From positions 2,604,001 to 2,668,000 of the forward strand of contig NZ_CP170453.1 of assembly GCF_042492175.1 (NCBI RefSeq): a stretch of 64,000 nt of DNA, read 5' to 3'. The position numbers were made by a program, and so were the translations under genes. Shown here in pieces: positions 50,742 through 58,710 of this stretch. Position 1 is the stretch's first letter, and the number at the start of each line of letters is the position of its first letter. Under the pieces are notes generated by a model. That model did no database searches and had not been told where the DNA came from. It saw nothing but the letters and a program-made list of their open reading frames with translations. The DNA is from CAJXSN01 sp947492235 (GTDB lineage Bacteria > Pseudomonadota > Alphaproteobacteria > Sphingomonadales > Sphingomonadaceae).

Positions 50742-53018
50742 TCACCCTTCGATCCGGCTGAAATCGGCCACGGTGTGCACCGCATCGCGGAACCGCGCGA
50801 GCAAGCCCAGTCGGTGGTCACGCTTCTCCGGTTCATCGGCATTGACAATCACCTCCTCGAAGAACGTGTCGATCGGTGCCCGCAGACTGGCCAATGCAGC
50901 CATAGCGGCGGCAAAGTCTTCTTCTTTGACGGCGGCAGCGGCTTTGGGTTCCGCTGCCGCCAGCGCATCGCCCAGCGCCTTCTCGGCAGGTTCGGGCGTG
51001 TAGGAAAGTGTTTTGTTGCTTCCCTCGTCATTCCCGCGAACGCGGGAACCCAGATTGGCCTCGTCGTCCGCATCACTCTGGGCCCTCGCTTTCGCGGGGG
51101 TGACGGGATTTTGTGAAGGAGTTGGAGTGGGCGCTTCCTTCTTGAGGATATTCGCAGCCCGCTTGTATCCGGCGAGAAGGTTGGTGCCGTTATCGGTTTC
51201 GATGAAGGCCTGAAGCGCATGGACGCGGGCGAGCAGGCGGACGAGATCGTCCTCCCCGCCAAGCGCGAAGACTGCGTCAATCAGGTCGTGACGGACCCCT
51301 GCCTCGCGTTGCTGGACTTTGAGGCGGTCGGCGAAGAAGTCGAGCAAACTGTCGGCGGTTTCCGCGATTCTCTTCGACGGCTCAAGTGTTAGGCTTTCAT
51401 CATGTAGATACGCTTCGCTAAATCGAGCGCGTGTCTCTTTGCTCCAAACAGCCTCAAAGTTTTTCTCAGAATAGCTTTCCGGACGCCTGTTAAGGGCGAG
51501 CATTGCTGCTGAGGATATCCAAAGTGGAAGGCGGAGGTGATTTTCATTGATTAGCGCGAATACCGCTAGGGCCGCACGTCGAAGCGCAAAAGGATCCTTC
51601 GACCCTGTCGGCTTCTCGTCGATCTGGAAAAACCCCACCAACGTATCCAGCTTATCCGCCAAACTAACCGCCACGGTCACCGGTGCGGTAGGCACTTCGT
51701 CGCCCTGCCCGACTGGCTTGTAGTGATCGCGGATGGCGTCGGCGACGGAATTGGGTAGCCCCTCGGCGCGGGCATAGTAGCCGCCCATAAGGCCTTGGAG
51801 CTCCGGGAATTCCCCGACCATTTCGGTGACGAGGTCGGCCTTGCACAATTCCGCTGCCTGGCGCGCTAGCGTTGGGTCACAATCTGGCACAATGCCCTCT
51901 GTCGCAAGCCATTCTGCCAGCTTCGCCACGCGCTCGACCTTGTCGGCAACCGTGCCCAGCTTCTCATGGAAGGTGATCCGCTCCAGACCCTTGGCGTGTT
52001 CCGCCAGCGTCTTCTTGCGGTCGACATCCCAGAAGAAGCGCGCGTCGGACAGCCGCGCGGCGAGGACTTTGCGGTTGCCATCGACAATCGCTGCGCCGCC
52101 ATCGCTGCCTTCGATATTGGCGGTGCAGATGAAGGCGTTTGCGAGTTCGCCCGCTGCATCCTCGCATACGAAGTATTTCTGGTTCACGCGGGCGGTCAGC
52201 TGGATGGTTTCGGGCGGAACCTCGAGGAAATCATCCTCGAACCGGCCGAGCAGCGGGATCGGCCATTCGGTGAGGCCAGCATTCTCGACGACCAGCCCCT
52301 CGTCCTCGACCAGTTTCAGGCCCGCCTCCGTCGCAACGTGCGCTGCGCCTGTACGGATCAGGTTCTGCCGTTCCTCGTGATCGACAATCACATGGGCCGC
52401 GCGCAATTTCACCGTGTAATCGTCCGCATCGCCGATGGTGATGTCGCCCGAGTGGTGGAAGCGGTGTCCCAGCGTGACCGCGCCCGAGGTCACGCCATGC
52501 ACTTCGCATTCGACGATGGTATCGCCCAGCAGCGCGACAATGCCCGACAGCGGGCGCACCCAGCGCAAACTTTCCGTGCTGATGGAGGCATCGCCCCAGC
52601 GCATCGATTTGGGCCAGCTGAAGTCGCGGATAATCGCAGGGATCGCGCTGGCGAGCAGGTCGGCAACCGCCTGCCCCGGCTTGTTGATGACGGCAAAATA
52701 GGTCGGGCGGCCTTTGACGTCGCGGACCTCCAATTGGTCGCGCGTGACGCCGTTCTTGCGGCAGAACCCGTCCACGGCCTTATCGGGCGCGGCTTCGGGT
52801 GGCCCCTTGGCCTCTTCGCTCACGGCCTCGGTTTGCTCGGGCAAGTCGCGCGCAATGAGGGCAAGACGGCGCGGGGTCGACCAGACGGTGACGTCGCCGA
52901 TGGAAACGCCTGCCGCGTCCAGTTCGCGGCGGAACAGCTTTTCCAACTCCGCGCGCGCGGCCTTTTGCATCCGGGCCGGGATCTCTTCGGAGCGAAGTTC
53001 GAGGAGGAAGTCAGCCAT
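50742..53018 (-). CDS. glyS: Glycyl-tRNA synthetase beta subunit with in-frame palindromic repeat
   Basis: A 758-residue beta subunit of tetrameric bacterial GlyRS. N-terminal MADFLLELRSEEIPARMQKAARAELEKLFRRELDAAG and the ALRRAALAVFALI block mark the family. The ATG at 53018 overlaps the glyQ stop (TAATG). Near the C-terminus, between KRAANILKKE and YTPEPAEKAL, sits a foreign segment of 26 codons (residues about 639-664, NPVTPAKARAQ...LGSRVRGND). It is the translation of a palindromic intergenic-type repeat, inserted in frame. A patch around 51370-51600 is also more A/T-rich than the rest. The anticodon-binding end (FFEEVIVNADEPEKRDHRLGLLARFRDAVHTVADFSRIEG) is intact. Confidence 0.95.
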   Translation of the reverse strand: MADFLLELRSEEIPARMQKAARAELEKLFRRELDAAGVSIGDVTVWSTPRRLALIARDLPEQTEAVSEEAKGPPEAAPDKAVDGFCRKNGVTRDQLEVRDVKGRPTYFAVINKPGQAVADLLASAIPAIIRDFSWPKSMRWGDASISTESLRWVRPLSGIVALLGDTIVECEVHGVTSGAVTLGHRFHHSGDITIGDADDYTVKLRAAHVIVDHEERQNLIRTGAAHVATEAGLKLVEDEGLVVENAGLTEWPIPLLGRFEDDFLEVPPETIQLTARVNQKYFVCEDAAGELANAFICTANIEGSDGGAAIVDGNRKVLAARLSDARFFWDVDRKKTLAEHAKGLERITFHEKLGTVADKVERVAKLAEWLATEGIVPDCDPTLARQAAELCKADLVTEMVGEFPELQGLMGGYYARAEGLPNSVADAIRDHYKPVGQGDEVPTAPVTVAVSLADKLDTLVGFFQIDEKPTGSKDPFALRRAALAVFALINENHLRLPLWISSAAMLALNRRPESYSEKNFEAVWSKETRARFSEAYLHDESLTLEPSKRIAETADSLLDFFADRLKVQQREAGVRHDLIDAVFALGGEDDLVRLLARVHALQAFIETDNGTNLLAGYKRAANILKKEAPTPTPSQNPVTPAKARAQSDADDEANLGSRVRGNDEGSNKTLSYTPEPAEKALGDALAAAEPKAAAAVKEEDFAAAMAALASLRAPIDTFFEEVIVNADEPEKRDHRLGLLARFRDAVHTVADFSRIEG
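51027..51104. repeat. 78-bp palindromic repeat inside glyS
   Basis: Left arm GTCATTCCCGCGAACGCGGG... (51027-51053) and right arm CTGGG...GCGGGGGTGAC (51078-51104) are imperfect inverted copies flanking a short centre. In all six readings it gives PAKA(G/R)xQ/LGSRxRGND-type peptides, the hallmark of the dispersed repeat found between genes in many proteobacteria. Its length is 26 codons exactly. Confidence 0.85.
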
Positions 53019-53977
53019 TACGCGCTCCACTCCGGATATTTCTCGGTCCAGCCCGCTTTCTCTTTCTCCATGTGCTTTTCGCATGACCCGCGCGCCAGAT
53101 CGCGGACCCGGCCCATATAGCTGGCGCGTTCCTGCACGCTGATCACGCCGCGCGCTTGCAGGAGATTGAAGATGTGGCTGGCCTCCACCGCCTGTTCATA
53201 GGCCGCGATGGGGACATTGTGCTCCAGCGCATTCTTGCACTCGGCCTCGGCCTTGTTGAACAGGTCGAACAGCGCGTCGGTGTCGGCGACTTCGAAATTC
53301 CACTTCGACATCTGCTTCTCGTTTTCGAGGAACACCTCGCCATAGCTCACGCCGCGACCGTTGAAGTCGAGGTCGTACACGTTGTCGACGCCCTGGATAT
53401 ACATCGCCAGACGTTCGAGGCCGTAGGTCAGCTCGCCCGCGACGGGTTTGCAGTCAAAACCGCCCATCTGCTGGAAGTAGGTGAACTGGGTGACTTCCAT
53501 CCCGTCACACCAGACTTCCCAGCCCAGGCCCCATGCGCCCAGTGTCGGGCTTTCCCAGTCATCCTCCACAAAGCGGATATCGTGCTTAAGCGGGTCGATG
53601 CCGATGACGCGCAGGCTTTCCAGATAGAGATCCTGAATGTCGGCCGGGCTCGGCTTCAGGATCACCTGATACTGGTAGTAATGCTGCAGCCGGTTCGGGT
53701 TTTCGCCATAGCGGCCGTCGGTCGGGCGGCGGCAAGGCTGCACGAAGGCCGCATTCCACGGCTCCGGCCCCAGCGCGCGCAGGGTGGTGGCGGTGTGAAA
53801 CGTGCCCGCGCCCATCCGCATATCGTAGGGCTGCAGGATCAGGCACCCGTTCGAGCTCCAGAAATCGTGGAGGGCGAGGATCATGTCCTGAAAGGACTTG
53901 GCCGGATGGCGTTCGGGCACGCTGTTGGACTTGGTGTTGGGCATGGTGGCAGGCGCGGTTGTCATGGACGCATTTGT
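53018..53977 (-). CDS. glyQ: Glycyl-tRNA synthetase alpha subunit
   Basis: A class II synthetase alpha subunit of about 319 residues. Core: SFQDMILALHDFWSSNGCLILQPYDMRMGAGTFHTATTLRALGPEPWNAAFVQPCRRPTDGRYGENPNR, then EVTYFQQMGG-type and ELTYGLERLAMYIQGVDNVYDLDF segments. The exact start is unsure: ATGs at 53977, 53965 and 53944 and a GTG at 53992 are possible and none has a good SD; conservation begins only at about NSVPERHPAKSFQDM. Coupled to glyS by TAATG. Confidence 0.96.
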   Translation of the reverse strand, partial: TNASMTTAPATMPNTKSNSVPERHPAKSFQDMILALHDFWSSNGCLILQPYDMRMGAGTFHTATTLRALGPEPWNAAFVQPCRRPTDGRYGENPNRLQHYYQYQVILKPSPADIQDLYLESLRVIGIDPLKHDIRFVEDDWESPTLGAWGLGWEVWCDGMEVTQFTYFQQMGGFDCKPVAGELTYGLERLAMYIQGVDNVYDLDFNGRGVSYGEVFLENEKQMSKWNFEVADTDALFDLFNKAEAECKNALEHNVPIAAYEQAVEASHIFNLLQARGVISVQERASYMGRVRDLARGSCEKHMEKEKAGWTEKYPEWSA

Positions 53978-54134
53978 CATGGACGGGGCCACTGCCCCAC
54001 CGACCCGTGACCGTCAATGCTGCACTGCGGCATTTGCCCTGATCGGAAACAGACAGCGAATGCGGGATATTCACTCCGCGTTAGCGCTGCGTTCACGGTT
54101 GCGCTGCCACAAGCGCTGGACTTAAGGAGCCGAC

Positions 54135-55079
54135 ATGCTTTTGAAATTCCCGAAATCCTTCGCCGCATCCGCACTCGCTCTCGTGAGCAGCGCGCTGGCG
54201 GCTCCGCTTGCCGCGCAGGAACAGTTGCTGCCCACACCTGTAGCAACCGAAATGGTCGCCGCCGAGGAAATGCAGCTGGACGGCCCGGCGCTTTGGAAAG
54301 TCGCGGACGAGGACACCACAATTTACCTGTTCGGCACGGTCCATTCGCTGCCCGCCGATGTCGATTGGTACAGCGGGACTGTGGCCGATGCTCTGGACCG
54401 CTCCAGCGAGCTGGTGACAGAGATCGATTCCACACCGGAATCGCTAGCGGCCATGCAGCAGATTATCGTCAGCAAGGCGCTGCTGTCCGAAGGCACCTTA
54501 CGCGACCTGATGGATGAGGAGCAGCGCGCGACCTACGAAGCCGCGCTCGCGAAGCTCAGCCTGCCGCTCAATTCGTTCGATTCCATGGAACCGTGGTTCG
54601 CCGCGCTGATGCTGAGCAACACCGCACTGATGCAGCAGGGCTTCTCGCCCGAAGCGGGCGCGGAAACCGTGCTGGAAGCGACGGTCGGCGACACCAAGGT
54701 GCGCGGCGCGCTGGAGACGATCGAATTCCAGATGTCGATCTTCGACGAATTGCCACTCGATGCGCAGATGCGGTTCCTGCTTGAAGGCGCCGAGGAAATC
54801 GACACGCTGGCGGACGAATTGCAGAAAATGGTCGATGAATGGGCCGTCGGAGATGCCGAGGGCTTGGCCGCTCTGCTGAACGATGCGTTCGAGAACGATC
54901 CGCTGCTGGCCGACCGGCTCCTTTATTCGCGCAATGCCAACTGGGCAGTGTGGATCGATGACCGGCTGGACGCTCCGGGCACCGTCTTCATGGCTGTGGG
55001 CGCGGGGCATCTTGCGGGCAAGAATTCGGTGCAGGACTTGTTGGCGCAGCGCGGGATCACTACTTTTCGGGTGCAGTGA
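54135..55079 (+). CDS. TraB/GumN family protein, copy 1
   Basis: A 314-residue exported protein. Signal peptide MLLKFPKSFAASALALVSSALAAPLAAQE is followed by the TraB/GumN domain: ALWKVADEDTTIYLFGTVHSLPADVDWY, the catalytic-like GTVH motif, and the end VFMAVGAGHLAGKNSVQDLLAQRGITTFRV. TraB/GumN proteins belong to a putative metal-dependent protease fold (TIKI-like). Starts with ATG after an AAGGAG SD. Overlaps the second copy by 4 bp (GTGA). Confidence 0.88.
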   Translation: MLLKFPKSFAASALALVSSALAAPLAAQEQLLPTPVATEMVAAEEMQLDGPALWKVADEDTTIYLFGTVHSLPADVDWYSGTVADALDRSSELVTEIDSTPESLAAMQQIIVSKALLSEGTLRDLMDEEQRATYEAALAKLSLPLNSFDSMEPWFAALMLSNTALMQQGFSPEAGAETVLEATVGDTKVRGALETIEFQMSIFDELPLDAQMRFLLEGAEEIDTLADELQKMVDEWAVGDAEGLAALLNDAFENDPLLADRLLYSRNANWAVWIDDRLDAPGTVFMAVGAGHLAGKNSVQDLLAQRGITTFRVQ

Positions 55080-55981
55080 AATTCCCGTCGAACCCGCTTA
55101 AGCCGATCATTGTCGCCGCGCTCCTGTTGGGCGCGAGCGCATGCGACAGGGGCGAGGCACCACCCTCGCCTGTCCAGACCGGCACTCCGGCAATCTGGGA
55201 GATAACCTCCGATGGCGGCGCGGTAGAAGGGTGGCTGTTCGGCACCATCCATGCCTTGCCCGACAACACACGCTGGCGCAGCGAGCCGGTGGAGCAGGCC
55301 ATTGCCGAGGCCGATCTGCTGGCGATGGAAATAGCCGCGCTGGAAGACACGGAATCGATTGCGATGACCTTTTTAGGCATGTCGCATTCGCCCGGACAGC
55401 CCTTGCTGACCGAGCGCCTGCCCGCATCGCAGCACGAGGAACTGGCCGAACTGATCGAGCGCAGCCCCTATGATGCAGGCGATTTCAGGGCGATTGAAAG
55501 CTGGGGCGCGGCGCTCATTCTGGCTCAGACCAATAAGGGCGCATCGAAGACCGAGAACGGCGTGGACAAGGCGCTTGCGACAGATTTTCAAGGGCGCCGA
55601 CCAATCCGCGAAATCGAGGGTGTCCAAGCACAGCTCGGCGTGTTCGATGCCTTGCCTGAGGCCGACCAACGCGACCTCCTTTCGCTGACCGTAGAAGAAA
55701 CCACCCGGCCCGATTCCTTCCGCCAGAAAACAGTCCAGCGCTGGCTGGCCGGTGATGTCGAGGCGCTACTCGACCCCGATGCGGAAACATTGCTCGACGA
55801 TCCGGAATTGCGCGAGGCTTTGGTCGAAGGGCGCAACCGGGACTGGATGCCGGTGATCGTCACCATGCTGCAGCAACAGCCCAAGCCGCTGATTGCGGTG
55901 GGCGCGGGGCATATGGGCGGGCCGCAGGGGTTACCCGTTCTGCTGCGCAAGGCTGGCTATACCGTCACCCGTATGCGTTAG
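55076..55981 (+). CDS. TraB/GumN family lipoprotein, copy 2
   Basis: A 301-residue paralogue of the preceding gene. It starts with GTG overlapping the first stop. A lipoprotein signal ends LLLGASAC. The domain shows GWLFGTIHALPDNTRW (GTIH in place of GTVH) and PLIAVGAGHMGGPQGLPVLLRKAGYTVTRM. The two copies differ strongly in the middle, so the duplication is old. One is soluble and periplasmic, the other probably lipid-anchored. Confidence 0.88.
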   Translation: MKFPSNPLKPIIVAALLLGASACDRGEAPPSPVQTGTPAIWEITSDGGAVEGWLFGTIHALPDNTRWRSEPVEQAIAEADLLAMEIAALEDTESIAMTFLGMSHSPGQPLLTERLPASQHEELAELIERSPYDAGDFRAIESWGAALILAQTNKGASKTENGVDKALATDFQGRRPIREIEGVQAQLGVFDALPEADQRDLLSLTVEETTRPDSFRQKTVQRWLAGDVEALLDPDAETLLDDPELREALVEGRNRDWMPVIVTMLQQQPKPLIAVGAGHMGGPQGLPVLLRKAGYTVTRMR

Positions 55982-56027
55982 GCCGCGCGCGCCCCTCGTG
56001 TCTGGCGCTCTTTCGCCGCCCTATTTG

Positions 56028-56056
56028 CTTGCCAATACGCCCCCTCGCCCCTATGT
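56028..56056 (+). promoter_or_regulatory. Candidate RpoH promoter of rplY
   Basis: CTTG (56028-56031), 18-bp spacer, CCTATGT (56050-56056). This matches CTTG-N17/18-CYTATNT. It lies 84 bp before the rplY ATG. L25 of the CTC type is a stress-linked ribosomal protein in other bacteria, so heat control is plausible. Confidence 0.5.
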
Positions 56057-56140
56057 GCCGCGCCTTCGGACGCCATGTTCATCCCTGGAGGTGTGGCGGA
56101 TCCGGAATTACAAACACCGTATTTCGAAAGGTAAGCGATT

Positions 56141-56833
56141 ATGAGCGACGCTCTGACTCTTCCGGCCGAGACGCGCGAACGGGCTGGCAAGGGAGCCTCC
56201 CGTGCACTGCGTCGTGATGGCCGTGTCCCCGCCGTTGTCTATGGCGGCAAGACTGCACCCACCCCGATCCACGTCGAGGAAAAAGAACTGGTCCGCCAGC
56301 TTGGCACCGGCCACTTCATGAACAGCCTCGTCCAGATCGAGATTGGCGGAGAGAGCTTCCGCACCATCCCCAAGGATGTCGCTTTCCACCCCGTAACCGA
56401 TCGCCCGATCCACGCCGACTTCTATCGTCTGGTCAAAGGCGCGAAGATCGACGTCAACGTGCCGGTCGTGTTCGTCAACGAAGAAGCCAGCCCCGGCCTC
56501 AAGAAGGGCGGCGTTCTCAACGTGGTTCGTCACGAGCTGGAACTGGTTTGCGATGCCGACCTGATCCCGGGCCAGATCGAAATCGACGTCACCGGCAAGG
56601 AAGTTGGCGACTCGATCCACATCAGCGAATTGTCGCTGCCCGAAGGTAGCGAAAGCGCGATCACCGACCGCGACTTCACCATCGCCACCCTGGTTGCTCC
56701 GTCCGCGCTCAAGAAGAGCGAAGAGGAAGCTGGCGACGACCAGACGGGCGAAGGCATGGAGCCGGGCGAAACCGCTGCTACCGAGCAGGGTCCGGATGCC
56801 GACGCGGCACAGGAACAGGAAGACAAGAGCTAA
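56141..56833 (+). CDS. rplY: 50S ribosomal protein L25/general stress protein Ctc
   Basis: A 230-residue two-domain L25 (CTC form) that binds 5S rRNA. N-terminal ALTLPAETRERAGKGASRALRRDGRVPAVVYGG and MNSLVQIEIGGESFRTIPKDVAFHPVTDRPIHADFYRL belong to the RNA-binding domain, followed by the TL5 beta domain (DIDVTGKEVGDSIHISELSLPEGSESA). The tail is acidic and disordered. AAGG lies upstream of the ATG. A strong terminator follows. Confidence 0.97.
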   Translation: MSDALTLPAETRERAGKGASRALRRDGRVPAVVYGGKTAPTPIHVEEKELVRQLGTGHFMNSLVQIEIGGESFRTIPKDVAFHPVTDRPIHADFYRLVKGAKIDVNVPVVFVNEEASPGLKKGGVLNVVRHELELVCDADLIPGQIEIDVTGKEVGDSIHISELSLPEGSESAITDRDFTIATLVAPSALKKSEEEAGDDQTGEGMEPGETAATEQGPDADAAQEQEDKS

Positions 56834-56860
56834 GCTCTGGTTGCCTATACCGAACAAGAA

Positions 56861-56890
56861 ACGCCGGTCTCGCGAGAGGCCGGCGTTTTT
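56861..56890 (+). terminator. Rho-independent terminator of rplY
   Basis: ACGCCGG (56861-56867) pairs with CCGGCGT (56880-56886); an inner TCTC/GAGA stem is present; a TTTTT tail follows. Confidence 0.9.
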
Positions 56891-57145
56891 GTTTGGCCTC
56901 AAGCGCCGGCGGTCGCATCCGCTCCCTGGGCTATCCTCGCTCTCGCGCCCTTCGGGCACTTCGCTGCGGGCGGCCCGGTCGGGCCTCTGTCGGTCGCTGG
57001 TCGCGACCGAGATCAATGAGGGTCGGTTTCGTTTGGCGATAGTATCGGCGCCATAGGCGACGACAGCGCGCGACCGCGCGCCGCCGCTTATGCGGCGTAG
57101 CAAGGGGTGCGGATGCACCCCGCCCGCAGGGCCTCAAACAAAAAC
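56885..57145. repeat. Hairpin-rich repeat between rplY and pth
   Basis: This fills most of a 353-bp gene-free stretch. It is bounded by an 11-bp inverted repeat, GTTTTTGTTTG (56885-56895) and CAAACAAAAAC (57135-57145). Inside are several hairpins, e.g. CGCCGC/GCGGCG (57082-57097) and GGGGTGC/GCACCCC (57104-57121), and long G/C-rich runs. No ORF with coding character is present. Similar blocks rich in GTGCGGATGCACCCC recur between genes in sphingomonads, as I recall; copy number here is not known. Confidence 0.6.
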
Positions 57146-57186
57146 TCAAACATTGCCCCGCGCGCCGGTTCCACTATCTAGCACCC

Positions 57187-57756
57187 ATGCAAATCTGGAC
57201 AGGCCTCGGAAATCCCGGACCGAAATACACCATGAACCGGCACAATGTGGGCTTTATGGCGGTGGACGTCATCGCGGATATGCACGGCTTCGATCCCGTC
57301 CAGAAGAAGTTTTCCGGCTGGGTGCAGGAAGGCCGCATCGGCGGTGAGAAGATCATTCTGCTAAAGCCCGCCACGTTCATGAACGAGAGCGGACGCAGTG
57401 TTGGCGAAGCGTTGCGGTTCTACAAGCTGGAGCCGGACGCGCTCACCGTGTTTCATGACGAACTGGATCTCGCGCCTTACAAAGTGAAGGTGAAGGATGG
57501 CGGCGGCCATGCCGGGCACAACGGCCTGCGCTCGATCAGCCAGCATGTCGGCCCTGATTACCGCCGCATCCGGCTGGGCATCGGCCATCCTGGTCACAAG
57601 GACGCGGTGCATGGCTATGTGCTGGGCAATTATGCCAAGGCAGAAATGGACCAGCTCGTCCACATGCTCGGCGCTGTGGGTGCAGAGGCGGAGTGGCTCG
57701 CCCAGGGGGACAACCCCCGCTTCATGAGCGACGTCGCAAGCCGCATGCAGGACTGA
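57187..57756 (+). CDS. pth: Peptidyl-tRNA hydrolase
   Basis: A 189-residue esterase recycling peptidyl-tRNA. The start MQIWTGLGNPGPKYTMNRHNVGFMAVD contains catalytic H19. Further family blocks are LLKPATFMNESGRSVGEALRFYKL, VFHDELDLAPYKVKVKDGGGHAGHNGLRSISQHVG and YRRIRLGIGHPGHKDAVHGYVLG. The usual rplY-pth pairing in bacteria is kept, though a repeat separates them here. Confidence 0.98.
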   Translation: MQIWTGLGNPGPKYTMNRHNVGFMAVDVIADMHGFDPVQKKFSGWVQEGRIGGEKIILLKPATFMNESGRSVGEALRFYKLEPDALTVFHDELDLAPYKVKVKDGGGHAGHNGLRSISQHVGPDYRRIRLGIGHPGHKDAVHGYVLGNYAKAEMDQLVHMLGAVGAEAEWLAQGDNPRFMSDVASRMQD

Positions 57757-57841
57757 CCCGAGCCGGCGACCTGTCGGCCCGTTTGACAGTTACCGCATCG
57801 ATTGGCCCCGATTAACCATCGCGTCCCGCGCGTTCCCTGAT

Positions 57842-57858
57842 CTGGCACGGATGTTGCT
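57842..57858 (+). promoter_or_regulatory. Sigma-54 (RpoN) promoter of the PEP-CTERM gene
   Basis: CTGGCACGGATGTTGCT matches the -24/-12 consensus YTGGCACG-N4-TTGCW at every defined base (TGGCAC at 57843-57848, TTGC at 57854-57857). Transcription would begin near 57869. A CTGTC-N9-GACAG inverted repeat about 65 bp upstream (57771-57790) could be an enhancer site for an activator such as PrsR. Confidence 0.8.
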
Positions 57859-57903
57859 TTTATTCTGGTAAACCACTTTGGATCACCAGAAGGATACACC
57901 CTC

Positions 57904-58632
57904 GTGTTTGGATTGAGCAGCGCAAAAAAGCTTTTCGGTGCCGTTGCCCTGGCCTTTGCGGCCCCGGCCGTCGCCGAGCCGATTACGCTCGACAGCACCA
58001 ATGTCGGCGAGAGCTTCACGATCAATTATGACGGCTTTTCCGATGGCGTGACCCACGGCCAGCTGGGGTCTTCGATTACCTTCACCCTCACTGGGGTTCA
58101 GGACGGCGCTTACAGCTTCGACTACTCGGTCGCGAACCTGACCGATGACGGAGCGGATTCGCGGATCAGCAGCTTCTCCTTCAATACCGACCCGGATATT
58201 TCCGGCGCGACGTCGACGGGTGCCTATCCGTTCACGGTCACGGATTCGCGCTATCCGAACGGCATCGGCACCGTGGATGTGTGCTTCAAGGCCGCTGGCA
58301 GCAATTCCTGCGCCGGCAATGCGAACGGTGTGGGTGCGGGCGAAACCGGAAGTGGTTCGCTCACGCTCAACTTCGCCGACCCGCTTGCATCGCTGACGCT
58401 AAGCGATTTCTTTGTGCGCTATCAGGGTATCACCGGCATCGACGGCGTAACCTCCGCCAGTGGCCAGATGACCAGCAGCACCACCACCGGCGGTTCGACC
58501 AGCGGTGGCTCGACCAGCGGCACGCCGGTCCCCGAACCGGGCATGATGGGCATGTTTGCCGCGGCGCTGATTGGTCTGGGCCTGATGCGTCGCCGTCGGC
58601 GCAGCATCGGCAGCCAGCCTGCCTTCGCCTGA
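57904..58632 (+). CDS. Cistern-family PEP-CTERM protein
   Basis: A 242-residue exported protein. The signal peptide is followed by the LDSTNVGESFTINYDGF start that defines the cistern PEP-CTERM family, a beta-rich domain with one cysteine pair (VDVCFKAAGSNSCAGN), a Gly/Ser/Thr linker (TTTGGSTSGGSTSG) and the C-terminal sorting signal: VPEPGM at about 209-214, a hydrophobic helix and RRRRR. Exosortase cleaves at PEP and anchors or releases the protein, usually with exopolysaccharide. GTG start with AAGGA upstream. No exosortase gene in window. Confidence 0.88.
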   Translation: MFGLSSAKKLFGAVALAFAAPAVAEPITLDSTNVGESFTINYDGFSDGVTHGQLGSSITFTLTGVQDGAYSFDYSVANLTDDGADSRISSFSFNTDPDISGATSTGAYPFTVTDSRYPNGIGTVDVCFKAAGSNSCAGNANGVGAGETGSGSLTLNFADPLASLTLSDFFVRYQGITGIDGVTSASGQMTSSTTTGGSTSGGSTSGTPVPEPGMMGMFAAALIGLGLMRRRRRSIGSQPAFA

Positions 58633-58669
58633 TAGGCAAAATACAAAAGCCGGTTTGATCCGGCAAAGA

Positions 58670-58704
58670 GGCCTCTCCCCTGATCGGGAGGGGCCCTTTT
58701 TGTT
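58670..58704. terminator. Rho-independent terminator after the PEP-CTERM gene
   Basis: GGCCTCTCCC and GGGAGGGGCC form an imperfect 10-bp stem around about 6 nt, followed by CTTTTTGTTT. It sits between the PEP-CTERM gene and the convergent TPR gene and ends mainly the plus-strand transcript. Confidence 0.85.
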
Positions 58705-58710
58705 TGGAGA

